Notes under the pieces: model-generated
Database searches by the model: none
What the model saw: the letters and a program-made list of their open reading frames with translations, nothing else
Told to the model about the DNA's origin: nothing
Assembly (NCBI GenBank): GCA_024036415.1
Contig: JAMWET010003914.1
Span: 528,001 to 592,000, forward strand
Direction: 5' to 3'
Origin: Prochilodus magdalenae
Lineage: Eukaryota > Chordata > Actinopteri > Characiformes > Prochilodontidae
Length of the DNA: 64,000 nt
Shown here: piece by piece, positions 23,380 through 34,899 of the stretch
How positions within the stretch are numbered: position 1 is the stretch's first letter
How the letters are laid out: each line of letters opens with the position of its first letter
Program-made: the position numbers and the translations under genes

Positions 23380-24130
23380 TGATATGTATTTTGCTTGACG
23401 TTAATAAACAAGGCCTCTTATGCACTGCAGGCCTGGAGAGTACCACATGGACATGGTTCCTCACAAAGCTAGACTTTGTCCAGCACAGTTAATTAACCAT
23501 ATTGGTTCATTTTTAGCAGGCTTTAGTTTACTGTATTAGCGCATTCTGCTGCAATATTACAATAAAAAAACAAATAAAAAAGGACAGTTTGCTCACACAA
23601 ACACTGAATAAACTAAGCAGTGCACATTTTTCTATCCACCACCCCTTTGCCATTAAAGCTTTGATCTGTTTGCCCACTTTCTAAATGATAAACAATGCTG
23701 CTAAACCAGGCCAGAGCAGCCAGTTAGCATTAGCTCACCTGTTTACCACCCAGAACAGGTTCAATTCCAACTAACAGAAACTGTACTGATGCAAAGTACG
23801 ATAATAATAATAAGTAGATAAAAATAGTAAGTTAGTAACTTTGCTTAGCTAAAGAGATCCAAAAATCCCAGTACAGGTTATATTCAACTAACTGTTGCTC
23901 TCTTATGACAAGTATAGACAATAACCTCACCTCACAAAATAAACCCTGTTCTGTAATGATTTAAGCTGTAGTCTCCTATGCTAAGCTAACACAATAAATG
24001 GTGCCTACCTCCAAAATAAAGGCTCACTTCCTGTAACCCAATGATTAACATCACCTGTTTAGTGGATACAGACTCATATCTTAGCAATCACAAAACATTG
24101 TCAACTTTCTCATAACACTGCTTCACAAAA
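23380..24130. other. Non-coding intergenic DNA
   Basis: AT-rich sequence without recognisable gene or repeat boundaries. Confidence 0.45.
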
Positions 24131-24139
24131 GTGCAGGTT

Positions 24140-25018
24140 TACAACGTCAACGTGGCGAACGATTCGTTCGAATGAACTGATCATTTGAGTGAACGTACTG
24201 AATCGAACCACTACCTCAGTTGATTCGTTCCTTTCTCAGTTCAGTAGTTGAGCTCAGCAGCGACCGTGCAGGCCGGCAGGGGAACTGCTGTGTGGTCTGT
24301 GAATCACTGAATCACCCGCGAATCTGGTGGCAGAGACTCTCATTGCGAGGGAACTGTGCTTGCTCAGTGATTCGTTCACTGAACTGAGGGCTCCCGTTCA
24401 CTCACTGATTCGTTCACTGAACGTACTGACACTGTGATTCACATTCGCGCTGCCACCCAGAGAACTGTTGCTGAGGACGTGATTCACGTTTGCGCTGCCA
24501 CTCACTCGCATGGAGTCAAGCCATATAAACATAAACACACACCTCCCCCTTGTTTTAACAGATTTAGTTTCTAGAAACAAACTAAAATGTCATGTAACAT
24601 GTCATGTAACAAGTACTGTATAAAACAAGTAGCAATAGAAATAAACATAAGTGAGTGATTATTGGCTGAAAAAATTGTGGTAGAACAAATGTACAAATGT
24701 CAATGTTATGAATAGAATTAAAATACGAGAATTGCAGAAAAAAAAATATGAATTACAGCTTATTATTATTATTATTATTACACATTTCAGATTATGGCAA
24801 CAAATATATGAATAGAAGATTTTTACAACACTCTCGTCTCCTGGTCCCGGAAGCCGTGAACTAAACTGAAACATGAACCGTTCAGCAGGGTATCAGTTAA
24901 GTGGGTCGGAGTCGCAGGCTCCTCCTGCCAAGCACTGAACGATTCGGTGAACGAGTCTTTTTAGTGAATTGATTCTAATGATTCAGTTCATCTAAAAGAG
25001 CTGCTGTGCCCATCACTG
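24140..25018. repeat. Palindrome-rich MITE-like block (GATTCGTTC motif)
   Basis: The motif GATTCGTTC or its complement occurs repeatedly (for example 24,160-24,170, 24,221-24,230, 24,370-24,377, 24,407-24,415). These occurrences make many short inverted repeats. The right end reads AAAAGAGCTGCTG then TGCCCATCACTG, resembling a hAT-type terminus whose complement starts CAGTGATGGGCA. A matching left terminus was not found, so the limits are approximate. It encodes no protein. Fish genomes carry many non-autonomous repeats of this style. Confidence 0.5.
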
Positions 25019-25228
25019 CTGACAGTCTTGCACCTGATGTCTTTCAGTCAGACTGTACTGAGATAAATATCCACCGTTTGACTGGTGGGGAAAACGTTTC
25101 TCGCGTTGCTATCGAAAGCCACTCCCTCCAGAGTTAGCCCAAGGTTTACTTGTAAAAAAAACATTTTGGTGAAAAATGTTCACATGTTGGGACAAACAAC
25201 GTATTTGGTCACATGACCTGCTGACAAT

Positions 25229-25398
25229 TTGTTTCAAAACGGTCTCGCGGGATTGGTCGCGAACTCCAAGGCTCCTCCAGACTGGGCGGGGCGCTTAGAA
25301 TATCTAACAGCGTCCAGCTGGACTGTTAATTTATTCTCACGATTCTTGAGAGCATCGATACGTTCAGCGCAGGTAATACAGGTAACCTTTATACAGGT
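25229..25398 (+). promoter_or_regulatory. Promoter and first non-coding exon of the gene A/B family
   Basis: An inverted CCAAT (ATTGG at about 25,250) and a GC box (GGGCGGGGC, 25,284-25,292) lie just before an exon-like stretch. That stretch ends at the donor ACAG|GTAAGT (about 25,397). The DNA after the donor is homologous to 27,207-27,300 and 36,600-36,730, which sit directly upstream of gene B. This therefore looks like the 5' end of the repeated unit. No TATA box was seen. Confidence 0.4.
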
Positions 25399-25629
25399 AA
25401 GTCTGTTACTTTAAATAAATAGATCTAGGCTCTACATTGCGTGCTCGCTCAACAAAATATGTCGCAGTGGATCTTTCAAATGCGGCGAGTTAGCATGTTA
25501 GCTGCTTATCGCGATCTCAGTACGTTTTTATCTAATACGGTTTAAAATGTCTTTTTTTTTTTTTTAAAGTGTGTATCTTTTGATCTCTTCGGTGGGGTTT
25601 GTTTTTATTTTTTTATTTTCGAAGACGTG

Positions 25630-25790
25630 ATAAATTGCAGTATAATGTATACCTCCTGAAAGGTTTGGTGAGGTGGGATGAGGACCACACAGCAGCAGAG
25701 GCAGACCAGGCAGGGCCTGCAGCGGCCACCTGCAGCACGGCCAGCAACTGCTCGGCTGCAAGCTTGTTGAAGACTGCACCAAGCCATCCA
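25630..25790 (+). pseudogene. Displaced gene B exon 6 fragment
   Basis: The frame reads YNVYLLKGLVRWDEDHTAAE and corresponds to NFQAYLLEGLVRWSEDHAAA in exon 6 of the gene B copy (30,393-30,602). Here it sits upstream of gene A instead of near the gene B 3' end, and it loses frame after about 45 residues. This is a rearranged fragment. Confidence 0.6.
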
Positions 25791-25934
25791 CCCCACCATC
25801 GCCCGCTTTTGGGCGCTCGCCATCCGTGCGGAGGCAGAAGCTTCTCCCTTCCCACCTTCGTCCGACAACCGACCCATCACACGCTTGAATGAAATGAATC
25901 CCCTTTCTCTGTGTTTCTGCTTTATTTTCTCAGG

Positions 25935-27150
25935 TATTCAGAGGCCCGATGGAGCCCCTAGGTACGACCGTGTGGTCAGGCTGGCCAGGTAATTCGTGGA
26001 GCTGCGCGATGAACCCAGGTAACGTGTCTTACTTCCCGAGACACAGGAAGCGATTCCTCGTGGGACGGTTTAAGGTCTGCTACTCGAAGACTACAGTCTG
26101 CAGCGGGGAGCACAGGGATCTCGAAGTGGTAAGGGCACCATATACGCAGAGAAGGATTTTATAGACTACATGTCAGGGTTTTTGTATTTTTACAGTCGTT
26201 TGCTGGGCCAAGGCACAGGGCCTGCGCAGTGGCCTCACGCAAGCCGCATCTCCCTGGAGCTGTGTGCCATTCGCTGGCCTGTCATCCTGCAGGACTACAG
26301 CAGGATCAGGAGGCTGGTCCTGAGCAGTCCAGGGCTTGCGGCACACTGTCCGTATGGTAAGGCCCCCTAAATTAATGTTTTGAAAATCTTGAACCCTTAA
26401 AACATTAATTAAAAATGTATTTAATAAATGTTTGTCCTGAATTCCCAGTCAGTGTTTGATGTCAAAGCACCAGACATCACTAGTTACATCTCACGACTCC
26501 TACACTTGGGTAACGTTAGTTAATATTATAAAGCTAGCTTTGTGTAGAGTCTTTGTGTAAAACCTGGTAATGTATATGATTACCATATGAGCTCAGGAGC
26601 TGACATTCTGTCCCATGCTCTTTCAGGTTGCCCCATTGATGGTATGCTCCATGTAGTGGGAGGGGCTTATGGGGCATGAGGGAAGATGGTGGACAGTCAC
26701 TGCTAAAGTGTAGCTATCATTATAGGGCGACAGGAACCTAGTACCTATTGTTTTACGTTCTTACCTATTGTTCTCTCCAAATTCCTTGTGGCAGCCTCAT
26801 TACATCAACCACTCGTGGCCATACTGCCACATTGTTTATTATTGTCATTTGTGTTCTCTCTCATCTGCACCTGTCTGGGCAGGCTCTGTGAAAGGGACTG
26901 TGTCCAGTTCCTGCTTCTGTTCCCACTTCTATTTACAGCCCTTGACCACACTACACCAGTACCACTTAGCAGACACCCCTTCAGCCAGGCCAGGAGGAAA
27001 AGGTCTGGAGTTGGAGTCCAGAGTGGAGAGGAAGGAAGGCAGCTGAGGCCTTGGACACGGCTGACCCACATGCAGTACAATTGCTACAATAATACAATAG
27101 TGCACAAGCACTACAAAAGTTCACGCTGGCTTTACCACACGATCCTGCAC
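25935..27150 (+). pseudogene. Gene A copy 1 (exons a, b, c), decayed
   Basis: Exon a (from the TTTTCTCAG acceptor at 25,934) reads IQRPDGAPRYDRVVRLAR and is broken near 26,000. Exon b (about 26,197-26,355) reads LLGQGTGPAQWPHASR and YSRIRRLVLSSP, with the GVKVN segment deleted. Exon c (about 26,620-27,100) is badly decayed but keeps the SQAR...SGV and RLTHMQYNC segments that lead into the zinc ribbon. The better copies at 33.3 and 37.8 kb define the exon order. Stops and frameshifts make it non-coding. It lies directly upstream of gene B on the same strand, suggesting the two form one unit. The function of the protein is unknown to me. Confidence 0.65.
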
Positions 27151-27206
27151 TATGCAAGTCACCTCCAGACTTGCATGTACATCGGTTGATTTAAGCACTT
27201 TACAAA

Positions 27207-27480
27207 GGTAAGTCCTGTACTTTTATTCGCTCGACGTCATGTATGAGATGATCTTTTAAATGCGCCGACGAGTTAGTATGCTACCTGCTTACCGCGATCT
27301 AATACATTATGTTTTATAGTTCTCGAGTGAATCTTTCGAACAAATTTTTTTATTTATTTTTTTTTTCCCCTCGATGTAATCTTTCAATTGTGGCGACGAG
27401 TTAGCATGCTACCTGCTTATTGCGTTCTATTTTGATTGTACTCTTACATATTAGTCATTACTAAATAAAATAAATGTGTG
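27207..27480 (+). repeat. Leader repeat upstream of gene B, copy 2
   Basis: Sequence after AAAG|GTAAG (GTCCTGTACTTTTATTCGCT, then GAGTTAGTATGCTACCTGC) matches 25,394-25,520 and 36,598-36,730. The GAGTTAGCATG module is even repeated internally (about 27,400). This is probably the first intron of the gene B transcript. Confidence 0.6.
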
Positions 27481-29438
27481 CTTTCCCGTATAGATTCCAG
27501 GTCAACTTTTTGGTGGGAGAACGATGATGAACTCACCCTGCGGGCGTCACCCGCAGCACTAGCTGTGGAAAGGGAGCACTTGACCCGCATCGGGTCGGGG
27601 ACCCCTTTCCAGGTCAAGGAACCGCCTGTCGTTTGGGCAGAGGCCTAGCGCAGAGTGGTGGCCGGATGAGGAGATCTCCAGGACAACCAGCTGGTCGCGA
27701 GTGAGAGCGCACTCCAGTTTGGCCAGTACAGAGGGAAATCCTTCAAGTGGCTCCTGGAGAACGACCTAGGGTATGCCGTCATGGTCCTGTCCGGGCACCA
27801 GAAGGAGCTGGAGTCTGGCGACTTGAGTGACACTGCCCTTAGGACCAATAAGGACGCATTCCTCAGGTATGCCAGGTTCTATCCTGAGGTTGCCAAGGCC
27901 ATAAGGCAGCGGAGTACACTGGCAGATGACTGCTTGGCGGGCTTTGGTGCACACAAGATGTGCACCTATAAGGAGCTTTGAGTCTACGGACAGGGAGAAA
28001 AAGAGGTGAAGGTGCATTAAAACTCTTAGCAGTCGTGACAGTGTAGAATGTGTAGAAGTGTCTTTCAGGTGGCTTCTATTATTGATTCTGTCTTTTAAAC
28101 AGCTATGTCCAGTGGCTCAGGGAGGCAGGAGGAGCAAGCCAGGAATCAGGATGGATGCTCTGAGAAAGTACATCCAGAAGAAGGACCAGAGCAAGGTCCA
28201 TGGCTCTTCGACCTCAGCAGCAGCTCCTGACTCTCCTTTGCCTTGTCGAGCCTTGTCCAAGGAGAGACAGTCTCGTAAAGCTCCTGGTAAGTTTTATTTC
28301 AGCAAGCTCACGATTTAGCCCATGCAATAGTATGATATTTCTAATGATTCGTGATCCGTTTTCTTTGTCAGGGCATGTGTTTGTTTCCAAAAAGATCTGA
28401 ATTAATGATTGTGTATTTAATGTTATACATACGTAAATGTTTTTATTCAAGAAGAGGTTAATGTAGGTTTAGCGACCGACCTGTCGAACGTCAGCCCTGC
28501 GTGTAGTGCTTGCGGCTTAGTTGGCTGTAGCGCGCATGCCCTGTCTCCATGCTTGTCACTGGGTGGCTTCACCTGTGCTTCACTTAAAGCTTCCACTTAC
28601 TCCTGTTGTTCATTCCTGCAGTTCCGCTTCATTCATTTCTTCTTTTAATCATCGTTAAATTAACAAGGCAGTAGAATAGAATACAAGTACAAAAAAGGGG
28701 GGAAAAGACTGACTTGTATTATGACATTTGCAGCTCCTCGATCAGCTCTAGCCATACCGCCGGCCCCGCCAACCCCATCTCGTTCTCTGAGGAAGGTCAT
28801 GCAGAAGAGTGAGGCACCTCGTGCTAATCCTGAGGTGAGGTTATCGCTCCTGCGCATTGTTCTGTTGCTGCATGCCAACACCACACGTGCAGAGCAGAAC
28901 ATGCTGACCTCTATGCATTGTTTTCTGTAGGGTCCCGTGCTCCCACAGAGCTGGAAGCAGCATCTCCCTAAGGAGCAGCATGACTGGGTGAGCCGTGCCC
29001 TGTTTATGAGGGACAAGGCAGGGAATGCCGTTCTTAGTGACAGCCTTCAGATGCGGTGGTACCCACCGCCACCACGCCCTGTCCATTATCAACCGCCATC
29101 TTCCCCTGACGCCTTCTGTCTGTGGATGCCCTACTGCATGTGGGCATTCAAGCTCTTGTGCAAGCAGGCCAACTGCCAATGGGTCGGCCAGCACTTAACA
29201 TCTTGCGGCTTGTACAAGACAGTCAGGAGGATCTCCGAGCTCACCGAGTACCTGGAGTGCTATCATTGTCTGAAGAAGGTGGCAGGGTGGTCGCAGGACA
29301 TCCTGGAACAGCTGGACCCAGCACACCGCGCACGGTTTCCAGCTATTCTCACATACCGGTAAGCAATTAGTGCGACTTCAAGGTTAAAGGTTGATGTCTG
29401 GGGTCAAAAGGGTGCTGGTGGTCACTCTTAAAAGTGCA

Positions 29439-29479
29439 GAGAGAGAGAGAGAGAGATATATATATATATATATATATAT
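29439..29479. repeat. (GA)n(TA)n microsatellite in a gene B intron
   Basis: AGAGAGAG followed by about 14 TA units between exons 4 and 5. Confidence 0.9.
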
Positions 29480-30273
29480 TTGGTGGCATGTGTTTATATA
29501 TTTTCAACTGTATTTGTGTGTTTGTATTCAGGTGGTGAAAAAGTTGGCTGGAGCTGCAGCGGGACAGCGGCCTGGGTGACCAAATGTGGGCAACGAGCAG
29601 AGACAAATACTCATGTCTGTGCTAACAGCTCACGAGGGCACCGGGCTGCTGCCCATGGCAGCGGGTCTGATGACGCGCTACACCGGCGCTGGAGTCCCTC
29701 CTGCACGTGGGAAGGGACTGCCGTTCTGGAACGGGGAGATCCAGGTCAGCGGCCATGTTCCACAAGTGGGAGGAGCTGGTCGTCCGGCTTGACGTGTGGC
29801 ACCTGATGCGAAGGTTCGCTGTGGGTGTCACCACGGGTGTCTTCATGGCGAAGCTCTCCGCCTGCATTTTTGAGTGGGATGCAGCGGATGTGGCTGTACA
29901 GGCGGAGATGGAGGAGAAACAAGGTATCGTGGGCCTGACCGAGGAGCTGCTCAACAGCAAGCTGACGCCAGAGCTGCTTGCTTGGCACTGTCGCCACCAC
30001 CGCACGTGGGGCACAGGAGACTGAGGAGCTCATCGGCCAGCTGCTGGCTGCTTTCCGCGGAGTGATGGACACAATGGGCATCCCCTTGCTCGCCGCTGAA
30101 AGGATGGGTGCCATCTGGGAGATCCAGGGGCAACACCTTTCTTGCGTCCAGGATCCTCCAGGACTCCAGCTATATGCTAAGACGGGACAGGTCACCAAAA
30201 GGTGGGGTCATCCTCCCTGTGTACCACTGCGCGCGTGGGTCCACCTCCCTGGAGTCATTCCACCTCCACCTGA

Positions 30274-30297
30274 ACAACAACAACAACAACAACAACT
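30274..30297. repeat. (AAC)n run inside gene B exon 5
   Basis: About eight AAC units encode a run of Asn directly after ESFHLHL, replacing the expected continuation of the family. This is a trinucleotide expansion in a dead exon. Confidence 0.85.
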
Positions 30298-30869
30298 TAC
30301 CTGGTAAGATCATAGATTTTTATAGATGTGTTTTTCTCACAGTGTGTGCGCTTGTCGGGAGCTGTCTACAATGTGCTTTCTTTGCTTCACAGGTACTTCT
30401 GCTAATGCAGAAAACTTCCAGGCGTACCTCCTGGAGGGGTTGGTGAGGTGGAGTGAGGACCACGCGGCAGCAGCGGCAGACCAGGCAGGGCAGGTGCTGC
30501 GGTGCTACAGCGGCCGCCTGCAGCACAGCCTCAACCAGCTCAGCCAGCAACTGCTCGGCTGCAAGCTTGTTGAGGACTGCACCAAGCCTGGGAAGTACAC
30601 AGGTACTTCATTTTGCCTAAATCGCCGCATACGAGATAACGCCAGCATGTTTTGCTTTTTTTTAATTTGGAGGCCAATTATCGCTCTGTTTCAGGGGAGC
30701 TGATTGGTGTCGAGTACCTCTACTCCCAGCAGTGCAGGGAGCTGAGGGAGGACATCGGCCGTGACCAGGTCGCCCCAGATGGAGACGTGGAATTGGAGGA
30801 TATGGGGCTCAAAGACGAGCCCTTACCTGAAGGCGACCCCACCAATTGCCTGTAATGATCTAGCCGTTT

Positions 30870-32690
30870 TGGTTAATAAAAACTAAATATCCATCTTCCA
30901 TATGATCATGAAGACCCATTAAAAGAGGATCCGATAGCATCTGTTTTTTCTCTTAACAGTTGGGACTGGTCACCTCCACAAAACGTCAGGAAGTGTGACC
31001 CTCATACCTCTCGAGCAAAGGGGAGGTCTTCCGCAGCTATATTATAACTGTTCACAAAATCTTGAGTGAACAAACAATAACTTTGTTAAAGACTGGGGCT
31101 AAACCCCACTGACATGGTCATGCACCCTCAGTCAGCCCAGAGGCTCCAGCACACCAGGGGGCCAAAATCTTGTCTGCTAAGGTGTCACGAGATAAGACCC
31201 TATTTATGACTTGGGAAACAATGGCTCTCAATAGACAGTCATCAAGTCGTAAACTTCTCCAAGAACAGGCCATTGATGGAGAAAACAGATCATTAAGATC
31301 AAACGTGGCCCTTATCTGCCCCTTTTGCCAGTTAGGGACAGGAACTAAGGGCCTCTCTGTATCAATCTATCTGCATACCTACAACTTCCAAACTTCTAAG
31401 AAGATCCTAGAAACAGACTCTTAGGAACTCTTAAGGAATCTCCTAAATCTACATTTCCCAAAACACCCTTTGTTCAAATTGCTCTGTTAATTGCTGTTAA
31501 TGTTGGTTAAAGTGTCAACTTATAATTCAAACCCAGTCAGGATCCATTTTAGAACTATCATTTGAATATGTTCTTTTTCCCCCCTCTCTCTTTATATGTT
31601 AGAATTGTTAAGATGCGGCCTAGTTTATTTAACCAACATTAGTACTAACGTTCTTCATGCTTTCGTCCTTTTATTAGTAGTATAGAATCTCACATGTGTA
31701 GTTATAGTTATTAAACTTGAGTTGAGTCATGATTCAAAAGACAATCACCAAGACTGGTGTTAAATCACGAGACTCAGAGAACTGGCTAGACCCTCTCTCA
31801 GAGGGCTAGGTTCTCTCTCTTCTCCACTCACTCCTACTCCGCTCCACACTCTTCAGGCCCAGAGTACGCTATACTCCGGCACTCCAAGACGATGACCAGT
31901 GGAAGATGGATCTTCTAGAAGCAGACTCAGCCAGTCCCTTCAATAGAGCCCTCCAAAGAAACCAAGATGTAGCCAGCGCGCGGTCCGCTCACCTGACCAC
32001 AGAGTCGTGGACCGGACAAGCCAGCATTGACTGCCAGACGCCAGGACACGTGACCAGAGGCCGCACGACTCAACGCAAAGGAAAGCTCCACGCCGACCCA
32101 CTTCACGGGGAAGACGGCAGGCCAAACCAAGGCCCAGCCAGCAGTGCCAACCCAAACGCATGGGTCAACGGAGGACCACCTCCCCGACCAGACCAGCCTG
32201 CACGACAGTTTCAAGGTGACACAACCAAAGTTCAGTTCTGTGGTCCAGTCCTCGGTGCTGTGTTTATTGATGCCGTGCTTTATATTAATATTATCTTAGA
32301 TTCAGATTTTAAGTTCAGTTCTGCTCATTCTCCACAAAATAGCTCCCTCTGAGTTTCAGTAAACTCATGTGGTCTCTTTTGTAGGTGAACGTGATAATCC
32401 TAGACTTCCCATTATGCATATCAAGTGCATTTGTTATTTAATGTTTATTGTGTTGTTTAATGTGCTGTAAATAAACTGCTTTTCTTAAAAGTAGTCTGGA
32501 TATATGACTCAATATTGTGACAAGCGTGCAGATCACTAGATGTCTCGGAAAAGAACTCTGAGTTTGGATAAGATGGCAATCATGGTTTGTGCTTCAATTA
32601 AGCTAAACTATGCCCTCTAATATCCTAATAACAATTAATAATTGATTAATCAATGAATTGATTAATTAATTATACCCCCCTTGACACTAC
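30870..32690 (+). mobile_element. 1.8 kb unassigned insertion, LTR-like noncoding element
   Basis: This block separates the gene B copy from the next gene A copy and has no counterpart in other copies. It holds a 148-codon frame (31,906-32,352, starting MDLLEADSASPFNRAL) that is polar and Pro/Asn-rich with no recognised domain. A poly-A signal context follows (TGCTGTAAATAAACTGC, about 32,462). AT-rich TAATTAAT repeats lie at the right edge. The body has LTR or retrotransposon 3'-end style, but no polymerase, primer site or target duplication was found. It may be a solo LTR or non-autonomous retroelement. Confidence 0.35.
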
Positions 32691-32759
32691 ACAAACCCGC
32701 TGATGCAGGTAAGTGAAAACTGACCCTCGGAAACAAACACGGCTTGATCCCCGTTTTCC

Positions 32760-33070
32760 CCGTCAGGTATTCAGAGGCCCCGATGGAGCCCTTGGGTACG
32801 ACCGTGTGGTCAGGCTGGCCAGGCACCTCGTGGTGGAGCTGCGTGACGAACCCTGAGAGGCACGTTGCTGACATTGTCGCCCCTGGAACTACCCGTCTGC
32901 CCGTGTCTCTTACCTACCGAACCAGAAGCTCCTCCGGTTTAAGGCCCCCAGCTCTGTCTGTAAAGCGGAAGGGCCCCAACCAGAAAGAAGGGTTAAATAG
33001 AACCCATGCCCCTCCCCCCCTCGGTGGTCGTCTTTTCGCAACATCCGGGGGGTGGACGATGCAGGACGTA
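32760..33070 (+). pseudogene. Gene A exon a, extra degraded copy
   Basis: After an intron end (CCCCGTCAG, 32,766) the sequence repeats exon a (FRGPDGALGY-equivalent, VVRLARHLV). It then loses a stretch and joins unrelated text (GCCCCTCCCCCCCTCGG). It sits about 500 bp upstream of a better exon a at 33,268, so the exon is duplicated in tandem. Confidence 0.6.
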
Positions 33071-33174
33071 AGTGAAAACTGTCTGTGTTATTAACGTGCT
33101 GAAAAAACATTTAATCACATGTTAAAATGTTTTTGAGAACAACACACGCTTGAATTTAATTAATCCCCCCGTTT

Positions 33175-33255
33175 TTCCAAAAGGCCCCCTATTCGGCCCC
33201 CTCCCCTAGTACCCTGCACCTGCAGTACCCTGCACCAGCACTTATGGCCCACTCT
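33175..33255 (+). repeat. Displaced piece of gene A exon c
   Basis: AAGGCCCCCTATTCGGCCCC followed by the CTGCACCTGCAGTACC repeat is an almost exact copy of 34,047-34,122 in exon c. Here it lies upstream of exon a and close to its acceptor, so exon order has been scrambled by a local duplication. Confidence 0.75.
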
Positions 33256-33267
33256 ATATTTTCTCAG

Positions 33268-34450
33268 GTATTCAGAGGCCCCGATGGAGCCCTTGGGTAC
33301 GACCGTGTGGTCAGGCTGGCCAGGCACCTCGTGGAGCTGCGTGACGAACCCTGCGTCTCCGAGAGGCACGTTGCTGACATTGTCGCCCTCTGGAACTCTC
33401 TGCCAGAGGCAGACAGGCAACGTGTCTCTTACCTACCGAGACACAGGGAGCGGCTCCCAGAGGGACAGTTTAAGGCCAGCCACTCGAAGACCGTTGTGTG
33501 CAGCGGCACGGAGAGCTTAAAGCGGTAAGGGCACCATGCACGCAGAAAGAAGGGTTAAATAGAACACACGCTCTTTAATGTGTAATTCTAATTGTTCTGG
33601 GTTTTCGTCTTTTCGCAGCTCTTTGCAAAAGATCGCCGGGGTGAAGGTGAACCGCTGGGCTGCCATCCTGCATGACTATGGCAGGATCAGGAGGATGGTC
33701 CTGAACAGTCCAGCGCTTATGGAAGCAACAGCCCTTCAGCTCTTCGAGATTAATCAGCGCACACTGTCTGTGTGGTAAGGACCCCTGAATTAATGTGTTA
33801 AACATTTAATCACATAAGGGTGATCTTACACCCCTAAATGTTTTTATTATTGAACTAAGGTTTGTGCTGAATCCTTAAAGTGTTTTATTCATTTGTTGTC
33901 CGTGTTTATTTTTATAAGCATAACAACTTACAAAATAAGCAGGAGCTGGCTGTCCTGGCCATGGAAATCCCCGTGCCCAACCCGAGGCTGACAGCAGCCA
34001 TCCCGCTGTCAGAGCCCAGGCAGCGCGTCCCAGAGCCGGAACACAAAAGGCCCCCTATTCGGCCCCCTCCCCTGCAGTACCCTGCACCTGCAGTACCCTG
34101 CACCAGCACTTATGGCCCACTCTGCATCTTTGCTGGCGGCTGCGATGACACCACCTCCGCAGCTTCTGCACCTGATCCCACCCGACACCCCTTCAGCCAG
34201 GCCAGAGGGGAAAGGTCTGGAGTCGGACCACAGAGTGGAGAAGGAGGAAGGCAGCAGAGGAGGAGTCGGCAAAGCAGCACGGTGTGGCTGTCCCAACGCG
34301 GCTGACCCACATGCACTACAAGTGCTCCAAGTGTGGGCAGCCAAAGACTAAAGAGTTTGGGCACACCAGGGTGCACAATACTTTCTTCTGTGCCACAGCA
34401 GAGGGGAAGACTGTGGATGAGTAGCGGGCAGAGGGCACAAAGGAGTAGCT
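33268..34450 (+). pseudogene. Gene A copy 2 (best preserved)
   Basis: Exon a (33,268-33,524) is open throughout, from VFRGPDGALGYDRVVRLAR to TVVCSGTESLK, with clean TTCTCAG acceptor and CG|GTAAGG donor. Exon b (33,619-33,774) reads QKIAGVKVNRWAAILHDYGR and ends RTLSVW; it lacks the LGQGTGPAQW segment present in the other copies. Exon c (from 33,919) reads KQELAVLAMEIPVPNPRL, then a Pro-rich stretch, a frameshift, and a zinc ribbon CSKCGQPKTKEFGHTRVHN, FFCATAEGKTVDE. It ends at TAG (about 34,421). The ribbon, C-x2-C...H...C, suggests nucleic-acid binding. One frameshift and the exon b deletion make it unlikely to be functional. The product name is unknown. Confidence 0.68.
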
Positions 34451-34860
34451 TTTTTTTATTATTATTAATAAACTTATGTATGTACTTATACTTTTTTTTA
34501 ATATATATTCTTACTGTTCTCTCACACTGTTGTTGCACTTTTATTGTGTCCTCCAATTAAGTACTTTGTATTTAATCTAGTATAATATTTATGTATTTAT
34601 AAAGAATATTTATTTTTCTACTGTCGAGAATATTTGTTTCTATTTTGCACAAGTCAGTTAAAAAAAACCAAGCTGGTTTGTTCAAATGTGTTGTGCTCAT
34701 CATTGCTCTGGTACGACGGTAAAGAAGATGCTTTAATAAAATCAGCGAGAAAGAGAAAATCGCAGAAACAGCCTCTTATAAATGGTAATAAATACACAGA
34801 TTGTGGGGAATACAATAAATATTTTTAATTTAAAAAAATAAAACAAATGCAAGAACAGAG
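34450..34860. other. AT-rich 3' flank of gene A copy 2
   Basis: No gene recognised. Several AATAAA motifs (about 34,467, 34,735, 34,789 and 34,841) could end gene A transcripts. Confidence 0.4.
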
Positions 34861-34899
34861 TAACTCATGACTACACAGTGTTACTTCTTTGCAGTCTCC

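Larger units (their letters stand above)
27494..30855 (+). pseudogene. Gene B: DUF6729 plus DDE-transposase-like protein, broken copy
   Basis: Seven exons with GT-AG borders can be followed: 27,494-28,001; 28,103-28,286; 28,734-28,834; 28,931-29,358; 29,532-30,303; 30,393-30,602; 30,694-30,855. Exon 1 has LQFGQYRGKSFKWLLENDLG. Exon 4 has a Cys-rich domain (LWMPYCMWAFKLLC, TEYLECYHCLKKV, FPAILTYR) that I match to DUF6729. Exon 5 has DDE-like pieces (RLDVWHLMRRFAVGVTT, IFEWDAADVA, ARGSTSLESFHLHL). Exons 6-7 form the C-terminus (YLLEGLVRW, GELIGVEYLYSQ). Breaks include stops in exon 1, a missing ~150-residue middle between exons 4 and 5, frameshifts in exon 5 and an AAC run after FHLHL. A stop (30,853) and an AATAAA (about 30,875) close it. 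This family is abundant in fish. A transposase role is inferred from the motifs. Confidence 0.7.

Noticed and set aside
24763..24782. (TTA)n run as a functional element
   Set aside because: Short simple repeat of ordinary kind inside the palindromic block.
25564..25892. Four overlapping frames on both strands
   Set aside because: All arise from a GC-rich displaced gene B exon fragment; only the plus-strand YLLKGLVRW frame is meaningful.
27494..30855. Gene B as a Zisupton/KDZ transposase
   Set aside because: The DDE-like motifs could fit, but the SWIM and other KDZ hallmarks were not seen, so I keep only the DUF6729-like label.
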